Numbered from the stretch's first letter, positions 1-12,700 are shown. The stretch is DNA of 64,000 nucleotides from Taeniopygia guttata (GCF_048771995.1 NC_133024.1:60780501-60844500), one strand, 5' to 3'. Translations and numbers: made by a program. Notes: generated by a model from the letters alone, not told the origin.

Positions 1-611
1 GGCAGCACCTTTGTGCACCAGGATAATTGCCTGCCTTGGCTGGTGTCTGTATCCTAAGGGAGGGGATCCTCTGATGCCCAAAGTGAGATTAAATTTCCTT
101 AACTTAAATAGATTTTACTCAGGCTCAGGCAGATGACATCAGAGTGTATGGACTTGTAGGCGAAAAATCTGTACAGGTTTGTGTTCAATCTCTTTGTTTT
201 GATCACAGGATTTGCATGCTGTACATACAAGGACAAGCTGAGATCTGAGTAGTGCTCAAATTATTCTTTTTTGACCAGCATCTCATGAAACTCAGCAAGG
301 AAATGCATTCGGGTTATGGGATGCTGTGAAAAGCATGCTGCAACCAAGTGCTATGAGGCAAATATTGCTAACAACACTCTGGGCTTTGAAGGGGTTCCTG
401 TTGAATTTTGGAGCAGATGTCCAGCTCTGCAGTCACAGACAGTGGGGCTGAGGGGGTTCAAGGTACATCAGAGGATGCCTATTAGTAAAAGAATTCCAAT
501 AATAGCAAAAATTAACCCTGGGACATAGTACTCTACATACATGCTGATTGTTTGTAGAAGATACTTATGTGTGCTCACTGCTCACAGATTCACATACTTC
601 ACTTTGTGCTA

Positions 612-647
<36 letters not shown>

Positions 648-3600
648 CTCATCATGTTTTACTGGGGAAAGCACATGCAGAGGCCATTTCTTTATCTCGT
701 GATGTCTTTCAGTAAGCTGGGGCCAAAACCCAGCCTCATATCAGGGACATAGACCTTTGTCTGCTGGGATAGCCCCCATTCGGAGCCTTTATCACTTTAC
801 AGGGACCTGCCCTGTTAAGCCCAGAGGAGCAGGCTGTCATGTTTGCTGTAATTTCCTTTAGCACGGCTTGAAAAGCCAGAGGGAGACTCATAAAGCAAGC
901 TAATGCCCAGAGGGCTGTGGTTTGTAAGGTATTTTGGTACCTTGGTACTGGGATATTTTTTTCCATGGTGCAAGTACTCTGCTTCTAGGAGACATTTTGA
1001 GTCTACAAGCTTCTTCCATGTATCTTAGTGCTTTCCAAATTCAGAAATACAACACCCAGCACTCTCTCTACCAGGAAAGGCTTTTTTTTTTTTTAACCTC
1101 TGTTTTAAAACACGGTGCTTAATGCTTAAAAATGAGCATTTAAGATACCCCAATGAACCAGACCTGCCCCTCGGTGCTGCCCCATGACCTGTGTCACTGT
1201 TGCTATTCCAGACAGACATCTCAGGTGTGCTGGAGCATTGAAAACAGGTGCCTGTGCAGGTGAGCTAAGAGGGGTGTTCAGCTGGAGGGCAGAGGCACCA
1301 AGCACTGACACCATGAGAAGCAGGGCTCCCCAGCTTGCCGCTCCCCAGTGGGTCAGGGGCTGTGCTGGGACACCAGCAGAGACAACATCTTCTCCCAGAC
1401 CAAGGCAGCCAGGACAGCAAACCTGTCTTCCCAGGCAAGCTCATTTCATCTGCCTACTTTGAGCTGAAAAACTCAGTTTTGCATAGACCACTGTGAAGCC
1501 TGGAGCCAGTTCTGAAAGACAAGCCCAGATGCACCATGTGAAGGCACATGAGCTCACAGCAATCACCAGCTTTTGCTTTCCATCTGCTCTGATTAAACAT
1601 GTTTGTGACAAACTGGCTGTGCATTCCTCCAGGAGAATACTCTATTAAAACAAAGACCTTAAATTGAAATCAAAACAAAACTGACAAGGCAAACCTGTTT
1701 GAGAACTGGGACTTCTAAACTGTGTCTTTTTGAGGATAAAGTTCTTTTCAACTTCCCCCCTCTTCCCTCTATTATTTTTATACAAGGAGGAAATTATCTT
1801 GGGAATCAAAATTGTCCAGTTCCTTTTCAAATGGACATAGGGTACAGTGCTTTTTTAATCTTTCAAGGGGTGCACTGTGAGGGGAAGTTGGGCAGATCCT
1901 GGCTGCCACCTTGATGGGTCCAGCAGAGCCCCAGCTCCCACCTGGCCCAGCAGCCCCTCTGCCCATGAAAGCAGAGACCTCTATGCCTCCTGCATAGCTC
2001 TTGGGGTACTCTGTGGCCAGCATTTCAAGGAAGATGCCAGGATGGGCTGTGGAGTGAGTGGTCAGCCATCCCCTAAACTATTTTTTGCTGCTAATGCCAG
2101 TTTTGACAAGAGCTCAGGCTTGAGGAGGGTGTTACACAGAATGAGCCTTGTGTGCCTTAGATAGAGACACTGACTCTCTGCTATCTGTTAGGTACCAGGT
2201 AAGAAATAGACAGGTTCACCAGCTGGGATACAGAAACTCTGATGTTCATGGAGGTTTTCACCAGCCCCTGCCCACCCCAGGTGCTATTCAATGTCACCAG
2301 GCTTCGTGATGAGATCGGGACCTTCATCTCCCCCTTCTGCCTCCAGCCCATCAGCCCATCCACTGGATGGAAAGCTGCCAGAAAATTACTGGTCAAAGTC
2401 CCTGCAGCACAGGAGAGGCTGCTCTTGTGTATTTCCTTCATGGTTTCCAGCAGCCTCTTGCTATGAATGTCAAACCCCTGCATTTCCCTTGAAAAGACCT
2501 AACAAAGCCTTCACACAGGCTGTTAGTTATTCTGCTGCTTTTTACATCCCTTTCTCCTGACTTTTTGAATGGATTAAGAAACTCTAAGATATTCGTACCT
2601 GGGGGAAATCTCAGTGACTCACCTTATATGCAAATTCTGAAAGTTTATAATTCAAACTGTGTTGATTAGGTACAGTAAATAAGTATTGATTCCAACTAGA
2701 TGGTTTATGTAACTAAGCAGCACAGCAGGAATGAAGCATTACAACTATTACAGCTGCATGTGCAAATTACAGAGCTCTCATTTATTGGAATAGTTGAAAT
2801 GAACTGCTCCTACTGTGCTGATTAGTTAAATAAGCCATCAAATCAGGGAACATAACCATGTGCCATAACACCGCGCTCAGTCTGGAATTATGTATTACAC
2901 TACAGCATTTGTGATTCATACCAACCAGTCATCCCTCTAACCAACTCAAGGCAGAGAGTGATTTGTCCTATCCTAAACATAAAATGGGATATTTATCCTC
3001 CACAGATACTTAAATGCAGAGTTGGCCTGTGCTGACTAGCTAGGGCTTTGAAGTGTTTGTGAGCATGAACTGCACAGATATTAAATGTTAGCAGAGAGCA
3101 GGTGGGAAAGACTGTGAATAGGAGCCACATCTGAATTCCAGGCAGGGCTGGCCATGACCCTCCAAATCCAAGTGCTGACTAATGGTGCCCTGGCAAAGCA
3201 ACTCTCATCTCTCAGGTGTGGCTGATCCCCCAGCTGGTCCTGCAGGAGAGAGTTATACTAGCAGCCCCATGGTGAATTTTATGGAGAGATTACTTTTAGC
3301 ATTTTTAGTATTTTTTTGTTGTCACACCCCACGACATGTTAAAAAAAAAAGGCAGCAATGCATCTCACAGGCAGAGGGGGAGAAGATTTGTGAGTGTTCC
3401 TACTTTTATGGTCTTAGATAGCTATTAGCTGCAGTAGGTTTGCTATCCAGCTGGAAAGCTGTGCCATGGGTTCTCCCATGCTGTTTTGCACTCTTTCCTA
3501 TGCATCAACTTCCTCCTCCATCCAGCGGCCATAAGAATTCCTGCATAGATGGACTTCTGGTCTGGCCCACTAAGGCTGTCCTAATTTTCTTACCTCTTGA

Positions 3601-4934
3601 ACTGTCACATCTTGAAAGTCTGCCTTTTGCAAAATTTTCATATAGAATAAGGTGGAGAAGAGATGCAGGGAACTGTAGAGCTCTGTATGATTGGGTGACA
3701 TTGGACTGAGGACTGTGGGTTGAAGGAACAGAAATGAATGTGCATTGATATTTTAGGCAATGCTGATGCAAGGAGCAAAAAACCCCAGGCTTCTGTGTGG
3801 CAGCCCTAAGGGATGCTCTGACACAGCACACATCCTTTTACTGGGGTTTCAGAGTGATGAGCTCCTCCTTTGAGCATACCCTCCCTGTTTATTCTCCCAT
3901 CAGTGAGGATGGAGGGCAAGGCTGTGGTACTGCCAGCCAGTGCTGGTCCTGCCACAGGCTCAGCACTACAGAAAGGCACTCCAGCAAAGCAAAGCCTAGT
4001 AACTCATTTCATCACATGGATACGTGCTTCTCCCAGACACTTAACTGGGTGGCCCACTACACTGAGCTTGGCAGCATGCTTTAGTAAGCTTTTGGGGGGA
4101 TGCCTGACAGCCCTTGCACAACCCATGTGAATGAGACACACTGTCTCAGAGGCAGGGAGCAACACACACTAAGCCACAAAAACATGAGGCACCCATTAAC
4201 AGACTGGATCTGATTTTGCAAAACCTGCCCAGATCTTTGGCTTAAGCCTTACAGAGATGTGATGAAAGCTGAATATCAAGTGGAGTGGAGTTACATAATG
4301 TTTTGCAGTGACTGGTAAGATTGATGACCTGGAAAATAGGATTTGGCACTGCTGGCAGCAGCTGATGTGTGTGCTGCTGTTATGTGCAGGTAATGGTGGG
4401 TGTCTCAGCCAGGCTGCCTCTGTCTCAGATCCTGGCTCAGGTTTGTTCCTTCCCTACACCGACATACCTCCTGACTTCAGACTGACCTCCATACCCAGGA
4501 GATGTTTTCCTGTTTTCTGCAAGCCTCCTCTCAGATGCCCCTCAGTGGCCTGGTGATGGGGATGGACTGCACCCACACCCAGTTTGTGGAAAGTTGGTGG
4601 AAGGATGAGTTCAGTGGTCCTACCCAGCCTGAGTACTTCTCTGGCTCTGTAAGTCAGTAATGCTGCACCTGCTGTGCAAAATGAGAGTTTGTATTTTGCA
4701 GGGCAAATAAATCCAATCCTAATTGGAAGTCCAGGGGAACTGGCAAAGCTTTACTTCTGATATCCTCTGTGAAGTTCTGGAGTTTGCCACCCAATACAAT
4801 CCAAGTGCATTGCCAAAACAAATCAACTCCATGGCACAACCATGGGTCTGCAACAGAAAATAAAGCTAACAGAAAATGTTAACTTCTGGTTTCTGTTGCC
4901 ACAAGCAGGAAGAGGATCACACTTTTGGTCTATG
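1..4934. other. Intergenic DNA, no gene recognised
   Basis: Unique-looking, moderately AT-rich DNA. Only short chance ORFs of up to about 110 codons occur, on both strands and overlapping, with no recognisable domain. It contains a 33-base A run near the left end. Around 2580-2940 there is an AT-rich stretch dense in ATTA/TAAT words that could be a regulatory element, but this cannot be shown by eye. No RNA gene was recognised. Confidence 0.6.
613..645 (+). repeat. Poly(A) run, 33 bases
   Basis: An uninterrupted run of 33 A residues. No CR1, SINE or processed-transcript body is recognisable immediately upstream. It is either a bare mononucleotide repeat or the tail of an insertion too decayed to see. 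Confidence 0.95.
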
Positions 4935-5004
4935 AGCCAGGCTTCATTCACTACAAGATGACCTCCATCCTTTCCAGCCTCAGCTGTTCTGTGATTCTAT
5001 GATT
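4935..5004 (+). mobile_element. CR1 LINE fragment (3' end)
   Basis: The segment reads through a typical CR1 3' terminus: a GATGACCTCC-type word, then TTTCCAGCCTCAGC, then TTCTGTGATTCTATGATT. This is the 3' untranslated end of an avian CR1 non-LTR retrotransposon, 5'-truncated as is usual for the family. It carries no coding capacity and is directly followed by a second CR1 fragment in the same orientation. Confidence 0.8.
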
Positions 5005-5011
5005 GAATGTG

Positions 5012-5420
5012 AAGGTTTTGAAGCACAAGTCATGTGGGGAGCAGCTCAAGGAGTTGGGATTGTTTAGCCTGGATAAAAGGAGACTGAGGGGAGACTTTAT
5101 GCATCTCTGGAACTATGTGAAAGGAAGTTTTAGCAAGGAGAGGATCAGTCTCTCCTCCCAAGTAATAAGAATAGGACAAGAGGAAATGGCTTCTGGTTGC
5201 ACCAAAGATGGTTTAGATTGGGTATTAGCAAAATTTCCCTCATGGAAAGAGTCATCGAGTATTAGAACAGGCTGCCTGAGGTACTGATTAAGTCACCATC
5301 TGTGGAGACACAAAGATGTACAGACGTGGCACTGAGGGTTTAGTAGTGGACTTGGCAGTGCTGGATTGACAGCTGATCTTGGGGGTCTTTTCCAGCCTTA
5401 ACAGTTGTATGATTCTATGG
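5012..5420 (+). mobile_element. CR1 LINE fragment (end of ORF2 plus 3' UTR)
   Basis: About 410 bp matching the 3' part of avian CR1. It holds the run through GAGCAGCTCAAGGAGTTGGG, GTTTAGCCTGGA, AGGAGACTGAGGGGAGAC, GGACAAGAGGAAATGGC, GAACAGGCTGCC and GTGGACTTGGCAGTGCTGG, and ends in TTTTCCAGCC and GATTCTATGG. In intact CR1 this region encodes the C-terminus of the reverse transcriptase protein and the 3' UTR. Here the frame is broken and the element is dead. It lies head-to-tail behind the CR1 3' end at 4935-5004. Confidence 0.92.
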
Positions 5421-8400
5421 CTATATTTCTTTAGTGCTTTCTTACAGAAAGCAGTCATGATACTGTACAATACTCTGTTGCAAAAGTGAAAATATCAACA
5501 GCTGAATTTAAAAACAGAGGGACAAATGAAATTATAGAAGAGACAGAGGTGGGCTGAAGGGTTTGTAAAGGGCTCAGCACTGGAACATATTTCAATTATA
5601 GTGAATTTCCATTAATCAGCCTCAGTTCTGACCTGACTCCCAAGCAGTATAGAAATTACCATAAAAAACCCTGTAACTGTACAGTTTTGCAGAGCCCTTC
5701 AGAGTGAGTTTCAAAATGGCTCCTTGTATGTAAGGAATTTGTTACAGAAGTTGCTATAGAAGTATAAAAAGTTGAAAGCAAATTGACAATCATAATTAAC
5801 CCATAATTCATAATTAATTATGAATATTAAGCATTACAATAAAAATAAAGAGTGACTTCAATCTGAAATATCCAATTATTTTTGGCCATAAAAGTATATT
5901 ACAATCAGGAAAATAAATATATAAAGGCAGAAAACCTAATTGGACACTATGGGGATCTCCATTTCTTTGGGGTGCTCTGCCAAGGCATCACAGAGCTCTT
6001 CTGAGCTGAACCAAAGCAAATATTTCTCAGAAAGCATGCAAAAAGATCAAGCCACATTTGCCTCTAGGAAGGAAAAGCAGTGGCTTCAGGAGTGAACTCT
6101 TCACTGCAGCTAAAGGCTAAGGGAGCAACTTGCTAAGGAGGGTTATGTGAGGGCAGGAGATTTCATCTGGACTGAGAAAGGGAGGAAATTCCTGACATCC
6201 TGGCATCCTGACATCATCATTTTGTACACTTGAAGTAAACTGGTTTTGTGCCTGGATTTTCCTATTGTATATAGGTGGAAGTGGTCCTTCAAGCTGTGCT
6301 GGGGGCCTGTGGTTCAAGGTTTGGGGTGCTCCCCTTCATTGTCCAGATGTGGTGGCTGAAACACTTGAGGACTGAGAGTCTCAGTGGCTGTTCCAGCTGC
6401 CCACGAGACCCCCAGCAGGAGCACACCAGTGCACATATGGAGCGCTCCAGTGAGCCCCTCTCCCTGCTGTTCTGACTCCCAGGACAGCAAAGGTGGGAAA
6501 CACTTTGGTGTGGTCATGGCTTTGCACCGTTTCCTCTGGCATAGAGCACTCAGTAAAACACCGTGGGCAGTGAGTGAAGACAACAGGCTTGTTTCAGACA
6601 GCTAAAAGCAAACTTTGTTTTTGCCTCTAGGCCTGAGCAGCTTCCCACTTTGGGGAGCACAGAGGGAAGACATGATTCAGCTGCTCCCATCTCACGTGTT
6701 GCAAAGTCCATACTATTCCACAAGGATGTCACAGAGGAAAGCCATTTTAGAAACATAAGTAAATCCTAGGTGGGGTGGTAGTGTTAGAGGTGTGGAGATT
6801 TTGAGAAGCGAAGATGTTAAGGGGATCATATCCAAATGCCTCCTACGGAAGCCCAGGGCCTGCCTGGACAGAAACAAGCACCAAGGAGGCTGCCTACATG
6901 GGACCACTTCCCACAGGCACCCTCGTTCCTTCCCCAACCACTTTTTCACTACCTTTTAACTTTTCACTGACTTTTTCACTTCTGCTTCTCTCCACAGGAC
7001 CTTGCTGATATATGGGATTTCAGCACCTACACACTGACTTGCAGTCAAGCTGCCATCTCTTCTAAAACTGTAAAAGGGTGGTATAATGTACTATATTTAC
7101 AAACAAACAAACAAACAAAATGACAAAAAAGAAGAAAAGGAAAAAAGAGCAGAGTTTACAGCAATCAGGAGAATAAATTCAGAAGTCTATGAATTCTTCA
7201 AGGGGAAGGTGATGATCATTTTAGTTTTACTAGTGTTACATACCCTTGCTGGCTCTATTTAGGAAGTGGTAGGGGGTTGCCTTGTCTCTGTGACAATTCA
7301 TACTACCTGAGCACTTCCCACAGAGCAGACGTGGTTTTGCAATTTTGTTTTCCTTTTCATTTTTCCTCCCTGGCCCACTGGGAAATCACTGCAGCAAGCA
7401 CAGAGCTGCACACACACACACACATACATGGCAGGGGCCAATGCCAGTCCTGAACAGGGGATGGGGACAGACAGCACCCCCAAATCAGGTGCCTGCCCAA
7501 CACACATCTCAGGACCCATGTGGTGCTGTGTGATACCACACTTACTGTGCAAGCCCCAACTCAAGTGGGTTTTTGCTTTTGAAGCTGTTCAAAGCAATGA
7601 CTTCAAATGCACCTGTGCAGCTGCAGAAGGGCAGTAATGTGGACTAAAGAGGTGATGTCGAGTCCAGAACAGCAGGTCAACACTTCCTGCTCCTTTACAA
7701 GGTTCCTGGTATCTCGGACCAAAAGCAGCAGACTTGCTTCCTCCCTCGTCTTTTTTTCCTTTAGCATGCACTTTCCAACGGCATAGGTTCCCTGCCTCTG
7801 GCTACCCCAGCAGCCCTCCCAACACCTACCACCTCAGATCTATATCTTCTGACTTTTAGTGATTCTCCCACCACCTTTTCTTGGTCCCCAGAAATAACAA
7901 TTGTGGCTTGTCTGTGAGCAAATGAGCACTGTGACAACTTATTAAGAAAAACATTGAAAATAGAGGTTAAAAAAAAAAAAAATCCCAGAATGTGACTCCT
8001 GGCATTTGGAAAGAGCCAGATTTGTGCAGAGAAACATGGAAACTCACAGTGGGAGCTGGCAGAGGCAGCCAAGTTGTATGCGTCACTGGGTTGAGTAGGG
8101 TCCCAAGGCAAGCAGAAGACCTGAGGTGACTCGTCCAGTGAGGAATGTCAGCGTGAAGCACAGGCAGCAGGTAACAGGACTGAAAATCCTGGTGTGTCAG
8201 GCAGTGAAGAGACTGAATGTGCTAAGCATAGGCATGGAGGAAAAGGAAGGAGATACCATGCTCACCTTGGGGCTGACCAGGTCCCCAACTCCACTGCTGT
8301 TCCCTCCACAGTTCAGTGAGTGCTGAGGTCAAAGGCAAGGGTCTGATGCAGAGTTAGAGCCTTTGGGCACCAGCCAAGTGAAAGAAGTGCTGCATGGGCC

Positions 8401-8539
8401 CAAGACTCTTTAGAAGGGTGCGAGGCAGCATGTGTGGAAATACCAGGTAGGGAGAAAGAAAATGAAGAAGAGAAGCCTATGGTAGGAGGCTAGGAGGTCA
8501 AACCAGGGAAAGACAGGGTCTGAAACAGCAGAACCAGCT
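5421..8539. other. Intergenic DNA, no gene recognised
   Basis: No gene was identified. The stretch is AT-rich near 5750-5930, where it contains a perfect 20-bp palindrome at 5806-5825. Small simple repeats are a CAAA run at 7100-7120 and a short CA run near 7409-7424. The ORFs present (up to 116 codons, for example 7761-8111 minus) overlap each other on both strands and show no conserved motif. Confidence 0.6.
7100..7120 (+). repeat. (CAAA)n microsatellite
   Basis: Five perfect tandem CAAA units plus one base. Confidence 0.9.
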
Positions 8540-8895
8540 GCATGGCTGGATCCACGGGCCAAGGCCAATTGTGTGAAGTTCAACAAGGAAAAGGAACAGG
8601 TCCTGCACTTGGGCCACAACAATCCCAGGCAGAGCTACAGTTTGGGGGAAGAGGGGCTGGAAAGCTGCCTAGCAGAAATGGGCCTGGGGATGCTGGTCAA
8701 CAGCAGCTGAGCATGAGCCAACTGTGCTCAGGTGGCCAAGAAGGCCAATGGCACTCTGGCCTGTGTCAGCAATAGTGTGGCCAGCAGGACAGGGCAGTGA
8801 TTGTCCCCTATACTCGGCACTGGTGCTGCCACACCTCAAATTCTGTGTTCAGTTTTGAGATGCTCACTGCAAACGAGGCATTGAGGTGCTGCAAT
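8540..8895 (+). mobile_element. CR1 LINE fragment (internal, ORF2)
   Basis: About 355 bp matching the reverse-transcriptase part of CR1 ORF2. Diagnostic words in order are GGCCAAGGCCAA, AAGTTCAACAAGG, GTCCTGCACTTGGGCCACAAC, GGAAAGCTGCCTAGC, GTGGCCAAGAAGGCCAATGGC, AATAGTGTGGCCAGCAGGAC and TTCTGTGTTCAGTTTTG. Reading frames are interrupted. The conserved 3' tail is missing, so the copy is truncated at both ends. Confidence 0.92.
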
Positions 8896-9330
8896 CCAAT
8901 GTCATCTCTATAAATGCATTTAGGTACAACATTTGTGTTCAAAGACCTAAATCTTTGCTGCTATGATTTCTTTTCATGATAATTAAATGTAATTATAGGT
9001 GGATGTCTTGTTAATTGCTCGTGTCACATGAGTGCTTTTTCTCATGGACTTCTTGACATCTTCTGAAAGTGAGTCACCCCTCCTCAATCCTGTTGGCATT
9101 GGAGAAAGGAGGAGATTTTGCTTTGGCTCCTGTTACAACAAAGGCAGCCAGATTTTGCTGACTTTTGGTATTCTTGGTGTATTCTCAAGGCAAGTAATTT
9201 TTAGGGCTGTGCTGCCTTTGAATGAGAAAGTATTATGAAAACTTTTATTTTCCCCTTTTGGTAGGAGCTTATTGCAACACACAGCACCCTGACTTTCAAA
9301 TAACAAGGTAATTGCATCATCACCTAATCA

Positions 9331-9344
9331 GTCGCCTTAGTAAC
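9331..9344 (+). promoter_or_regulatory. RFX X-box-like motif
   Basis: GTCGCC-TT-AGTAAC fits the X-box consensus GTNRCC(N0-3)RGYAAC at every defined position. RFX factors bind such sites. Whether this one is bound is unknown; a single motif can occur by chance. Confidence 0.4.
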
Positions 9345-9368
9345 AGATTTCCTAAATTTCCCTGTTGC

Positions 9369-9376
9369 ATTTGCAT
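9369..9376 (+). promoter_or_regulatory. POU octamer motif
   Basis: A perfect ATTTGCAT octamer 24 bp downstream of the X-box-like motif. Motif match only; use is inferred. Confidence 0.35.
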
Positions 9377-9715
9377 GTTCATAAGTATGAAAATCAGATG
9401 TGGGAGAAGGCAAGGAAACAAAAGGAAATCCAAGGCTTCATAGGATGTGGTCCTCAATGGGAAAGCACCCATGAGGCAGTTTGCCCATGGCCTGCGCTTT
9501 GTTTACAAACTTTTTTGGTGGCTGTGGCCCCTCAGTGACACAGCAGCAGCTGGTGTTGGCTAAACAGTGGATGGAGGGGACAAATCTGGAAAATTACTGG
9601 CATCTTCTCTGCAAGATTTGGAGGCACAGGAAGAATTAGATTATGGGCTAACCATTGTATTTGTAACTTGCAAAGGGAGAGCTAAGGCAGAGCTGGGAAC
9701 CTAGCAGATAAGGAA

Positions 9716-9775
9716 TCATGGAATCATTTAGGTTAGAAAAGACCTTTAATATCATAGAGTCCAACAATTCATTCA
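9716..9775 (-). mobile_element. CR1 LINE fragment (3' tip, antisense)
   Basis: On the plus strand the segment reads AATCATGGAATCATTTAGGTTAGAAAAGACC and then CATAGAGTCCAACA, the reverse complement of the CR1 3' terminus. About 60 bp are recognisable. The first codons of a 149-codon plus-strand ORF (9718-10167) fall inside this antisense CR1 tip, which argues against that ORF being a gene. Confidence 0.8.
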
Positions 9776-12700
9776 CAGTTTTAAGAAAGCTTGGGGTAAA
9801 AGGCCTGGGTTTTGGAGTGCTGCTTAATCATCGATGCTTGATTCAGCAAAGATTACCACAGCAAATGACATTTCCCTGGAATTTGCAGGAAGTACTCCAG
9901 ATTGGCTCCTGTTCAACACAGATTCAGATGGCCCCTCTGACTTTCACACTTGGAGGAGTCTCTGGAGATGCTGCTGCTTCAATTTCAAGGGCATTTCTCC
10001 AGGCAGATCCACGGCAGCTCAGTATCCAGCAGCCTTTCAAATCCAACATTGAGCCTCAACAAGAATTTTCAGCTTTTCTTGAGCTAGCCTCAGAAGAGGA
10101 ACCATGTAGCCTGGAGCTGGAAAGGCTGCTCTCCTCCTTTCTGGAAAGCTTCACAGTAGAAATATGAGTTGGGACTGACCTGGAAATAATAGGGGAGGAG
10201 AAGGTGAAGGTGATGGATGAACTCAGAACCAGCATCCAGGGCAGTTGCAATGGTCTGAGAGCAGCAATCCTTGGGGAGGGATGGGAGCTTGTCTGGTGGG
10301 CATGAGCTCTGCTTATCCTGATGGAGTTTGCCATGTCTGGAGATGGGATAATAAGCTTCTCTCTGCCCTAGACACACCAGGCCCCTGAGCCTCAGGCTCT
10401 GTGAAGCCCCTGAATTTCATTTCCTGATTAACCTTAGGGACGCAATATGTGGAGGCACTGTGGGAAATGGTTTCTTTTAGTACTCCTCACAATTTGTCAT
10501 GTATCTGTCTTCAAGGAGGGAGCTGAGGGCACCAGTGAGATGCACAGACTTCCCACCTTACCCAGCACTGCCAGCACATAACTTTGAGACCTCCCCCATC
10601 AAGAGCAAGCAACTGACAACAACCACAGAGGTATTTTTCATCATGTAAACACACCCCAGGCGATAAGGCTGAGAACAAGCTCCAATCACACATTCTAAAG
10701 TACAGCTGCACCTACCTTGTAACTACCCAGTGCTGCTCATGTATGGGAAGAGAGCAAAGGCTACAGTGTGAGGTTGGGAAACACATCAGACACACAGCCA
10801 TTGTGACATGGCTGTGATATCTTGAGCCTTGTTTTCAAGTCCCATGTTTAGTCTCAAACTGAGTGACATTGAGAACTAGAGCATGCCTTGCTAAAAGGTG
10901 AATGTTGAATACAATGAATTAAGAAAGCACAGTATACAGAGAGCTCTGTAATTATATCATCAGAGAATATCATGTACACTGTGCAATGCTATGATTCATG
11001 ATGTTACAAGTAAATAACAGGAGATTAAAAATGCTCTTGGGTTCTCATCTATAATATAGCCCAGTTTAAGGTTATACTTATCAAAATTATCAGTGGAAAA
11101 ACACTGTTTCAGAGTTGAGTCACAGAGTCACACCAAGTCAGAGCTGAAGGTCTTGCTGAGAGAGCTGGGCTTCGCTATCACAAGCAAGGCTGAGGTGTCC
11201 CCAAGGACTACCACATACTGGAAACACTGGGGAAAATATTATTGGATCTTTTGGGAATGGCTATGACAGACAGGTTTATCCCTGTTTTACAGACCAGTTC
11301 TTTAAAAGCAGTTCCTCGAGGGTAAAGGACAAGGTACTCCCTGATCCAGGAGAGTAGCAGGGCATATCCCACCCTGCCCCTGCTCAGTCTGGCAGGGCAC
11401 ACTGCCTTTGGTGATTACTGGCTCCCTTCATTTGGACAAGCAGCCCCCTCTCTCATGCCAGCACTTCTCTTCACACCTAACCAGACAGGAGAGAGTTTTC
11501 TCTCTGTGTTGTAAAGAAAGACTCCAGCAAATCCTCAATGTCAAGTGGCAGGAATCGTCATCCCTGGGAGCTGCTTTGGTAACTCAGACATGTACATGAG
11601 AAAATCACCCTACAGAAGGGCGGGAGGCTGGGAAGGAGGGTGCTGAACCTATGCACCAATTTCACCTCCCTAAGCTGGAAATTTTAAGAAATCATTTAAG
11701 TAATCCAGGCACAAACTTGCCACAGAAAAAAAAAGACAGCGCAAATACAAGAAAACTTGATGGTATGGGACAGGATTTCCTTGCATATTAAGCTGAAGAA
11801 GAAGGATGCTATACATGGAATACCTGATATCTGAAATAAGGCCAGAAGTGGATTTGTCCATAAACAAAGGAAATATTAGAACAGGATGTTTAAAGAACGT
11901 AATGTTCATATTAATTTTTACAGATTATTTGAGAGGTACTAACCCCCAGCTTGACAGCTAGGCAAAATACTGAGCAGGAGAGGCAGAGAGCTGAATGCAA
12001 TTGGGCTCATGACCTGTAAGAAGTCTCAGAAGGTGCAGTACTGACAGTGAGGTGAGTATCAATGAGTTCTTTGCAGCAACACCTATGGCAGAGCCAGAGG
12101 TCCCTGCCTGCATTGCAGCTTCATCCCAGTGGTCACTGCAGGGCGGCAGAGCCCTGCTGGTGCTATGCTTTCCCCCATGGCAGGGGAGGCATGGTGAAGG
12201 GAGGCCCTGTCTCCACAATTGCCAACGTTCAGATTTAGACACATGATTACAAGTTTTCTTGCTGCCAGAGATGCTCACTACTCACCTTTCAGGCCTCTAT
12301 TAAGTACCTTCAATAAATCCAAGACTTTGCAGATTCAAGGTATTTCGTGGTACTGTTGGTCCAGGAAAATGATCTCCCTTAGTGGCAAAGCTGTCTGTGG
12401 ATCGCTGGGTTCCTGCATCCTTGATCTGAGGTCTTCCAGAGTTGATTGAGAAATTCAGAGTCATTTCGGCCAGGCCCCATCATTGCTATTGCCAACACAA
12501 GAGATGGATATTAAACCAGTGAGGGGACAGCCATGGGTGATGTGTTCACCCAAATGGGCCATAGCATTTGTGGATGTGCTAAATCCATGAAGGAAATTGC
12601 TAGCCCAATTGGGCAGGTTTCAGCTAACAGCTGAATCTCTGCGCTTCCAACCAATAAGCCAGCAGCAAGGTCTGGGACCAGGTTAAGTATTCATTGAGCT

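Larger units (their letters stand above)
8896..9715. other. Intergenic DNA with candidate regulatory sites
   Basis: No gene was recognised. Between 9300 and 9400 a compact AT-rich block contains a consensus-like X-box (9331-9344) and a perfect octamer word (9369-9376). A 68-codon ORF at 9032-9238 has no recognisable feature. Confidence 0.55.

Noticed and set aside
9718-10167. 149-codon plus-strand ORF
   Set aside because: Its start lies in an antisense CR1 tip, and the remainder has no recognisable motif or exon signals.
11110-11180. Possible CR1 fragment near 11.1 kb
   Set aside because: Only about 18 bases match clearly (GCTGAGAGAGCTGGGCTT, also near 23.66 kb), and the flanks do not align.
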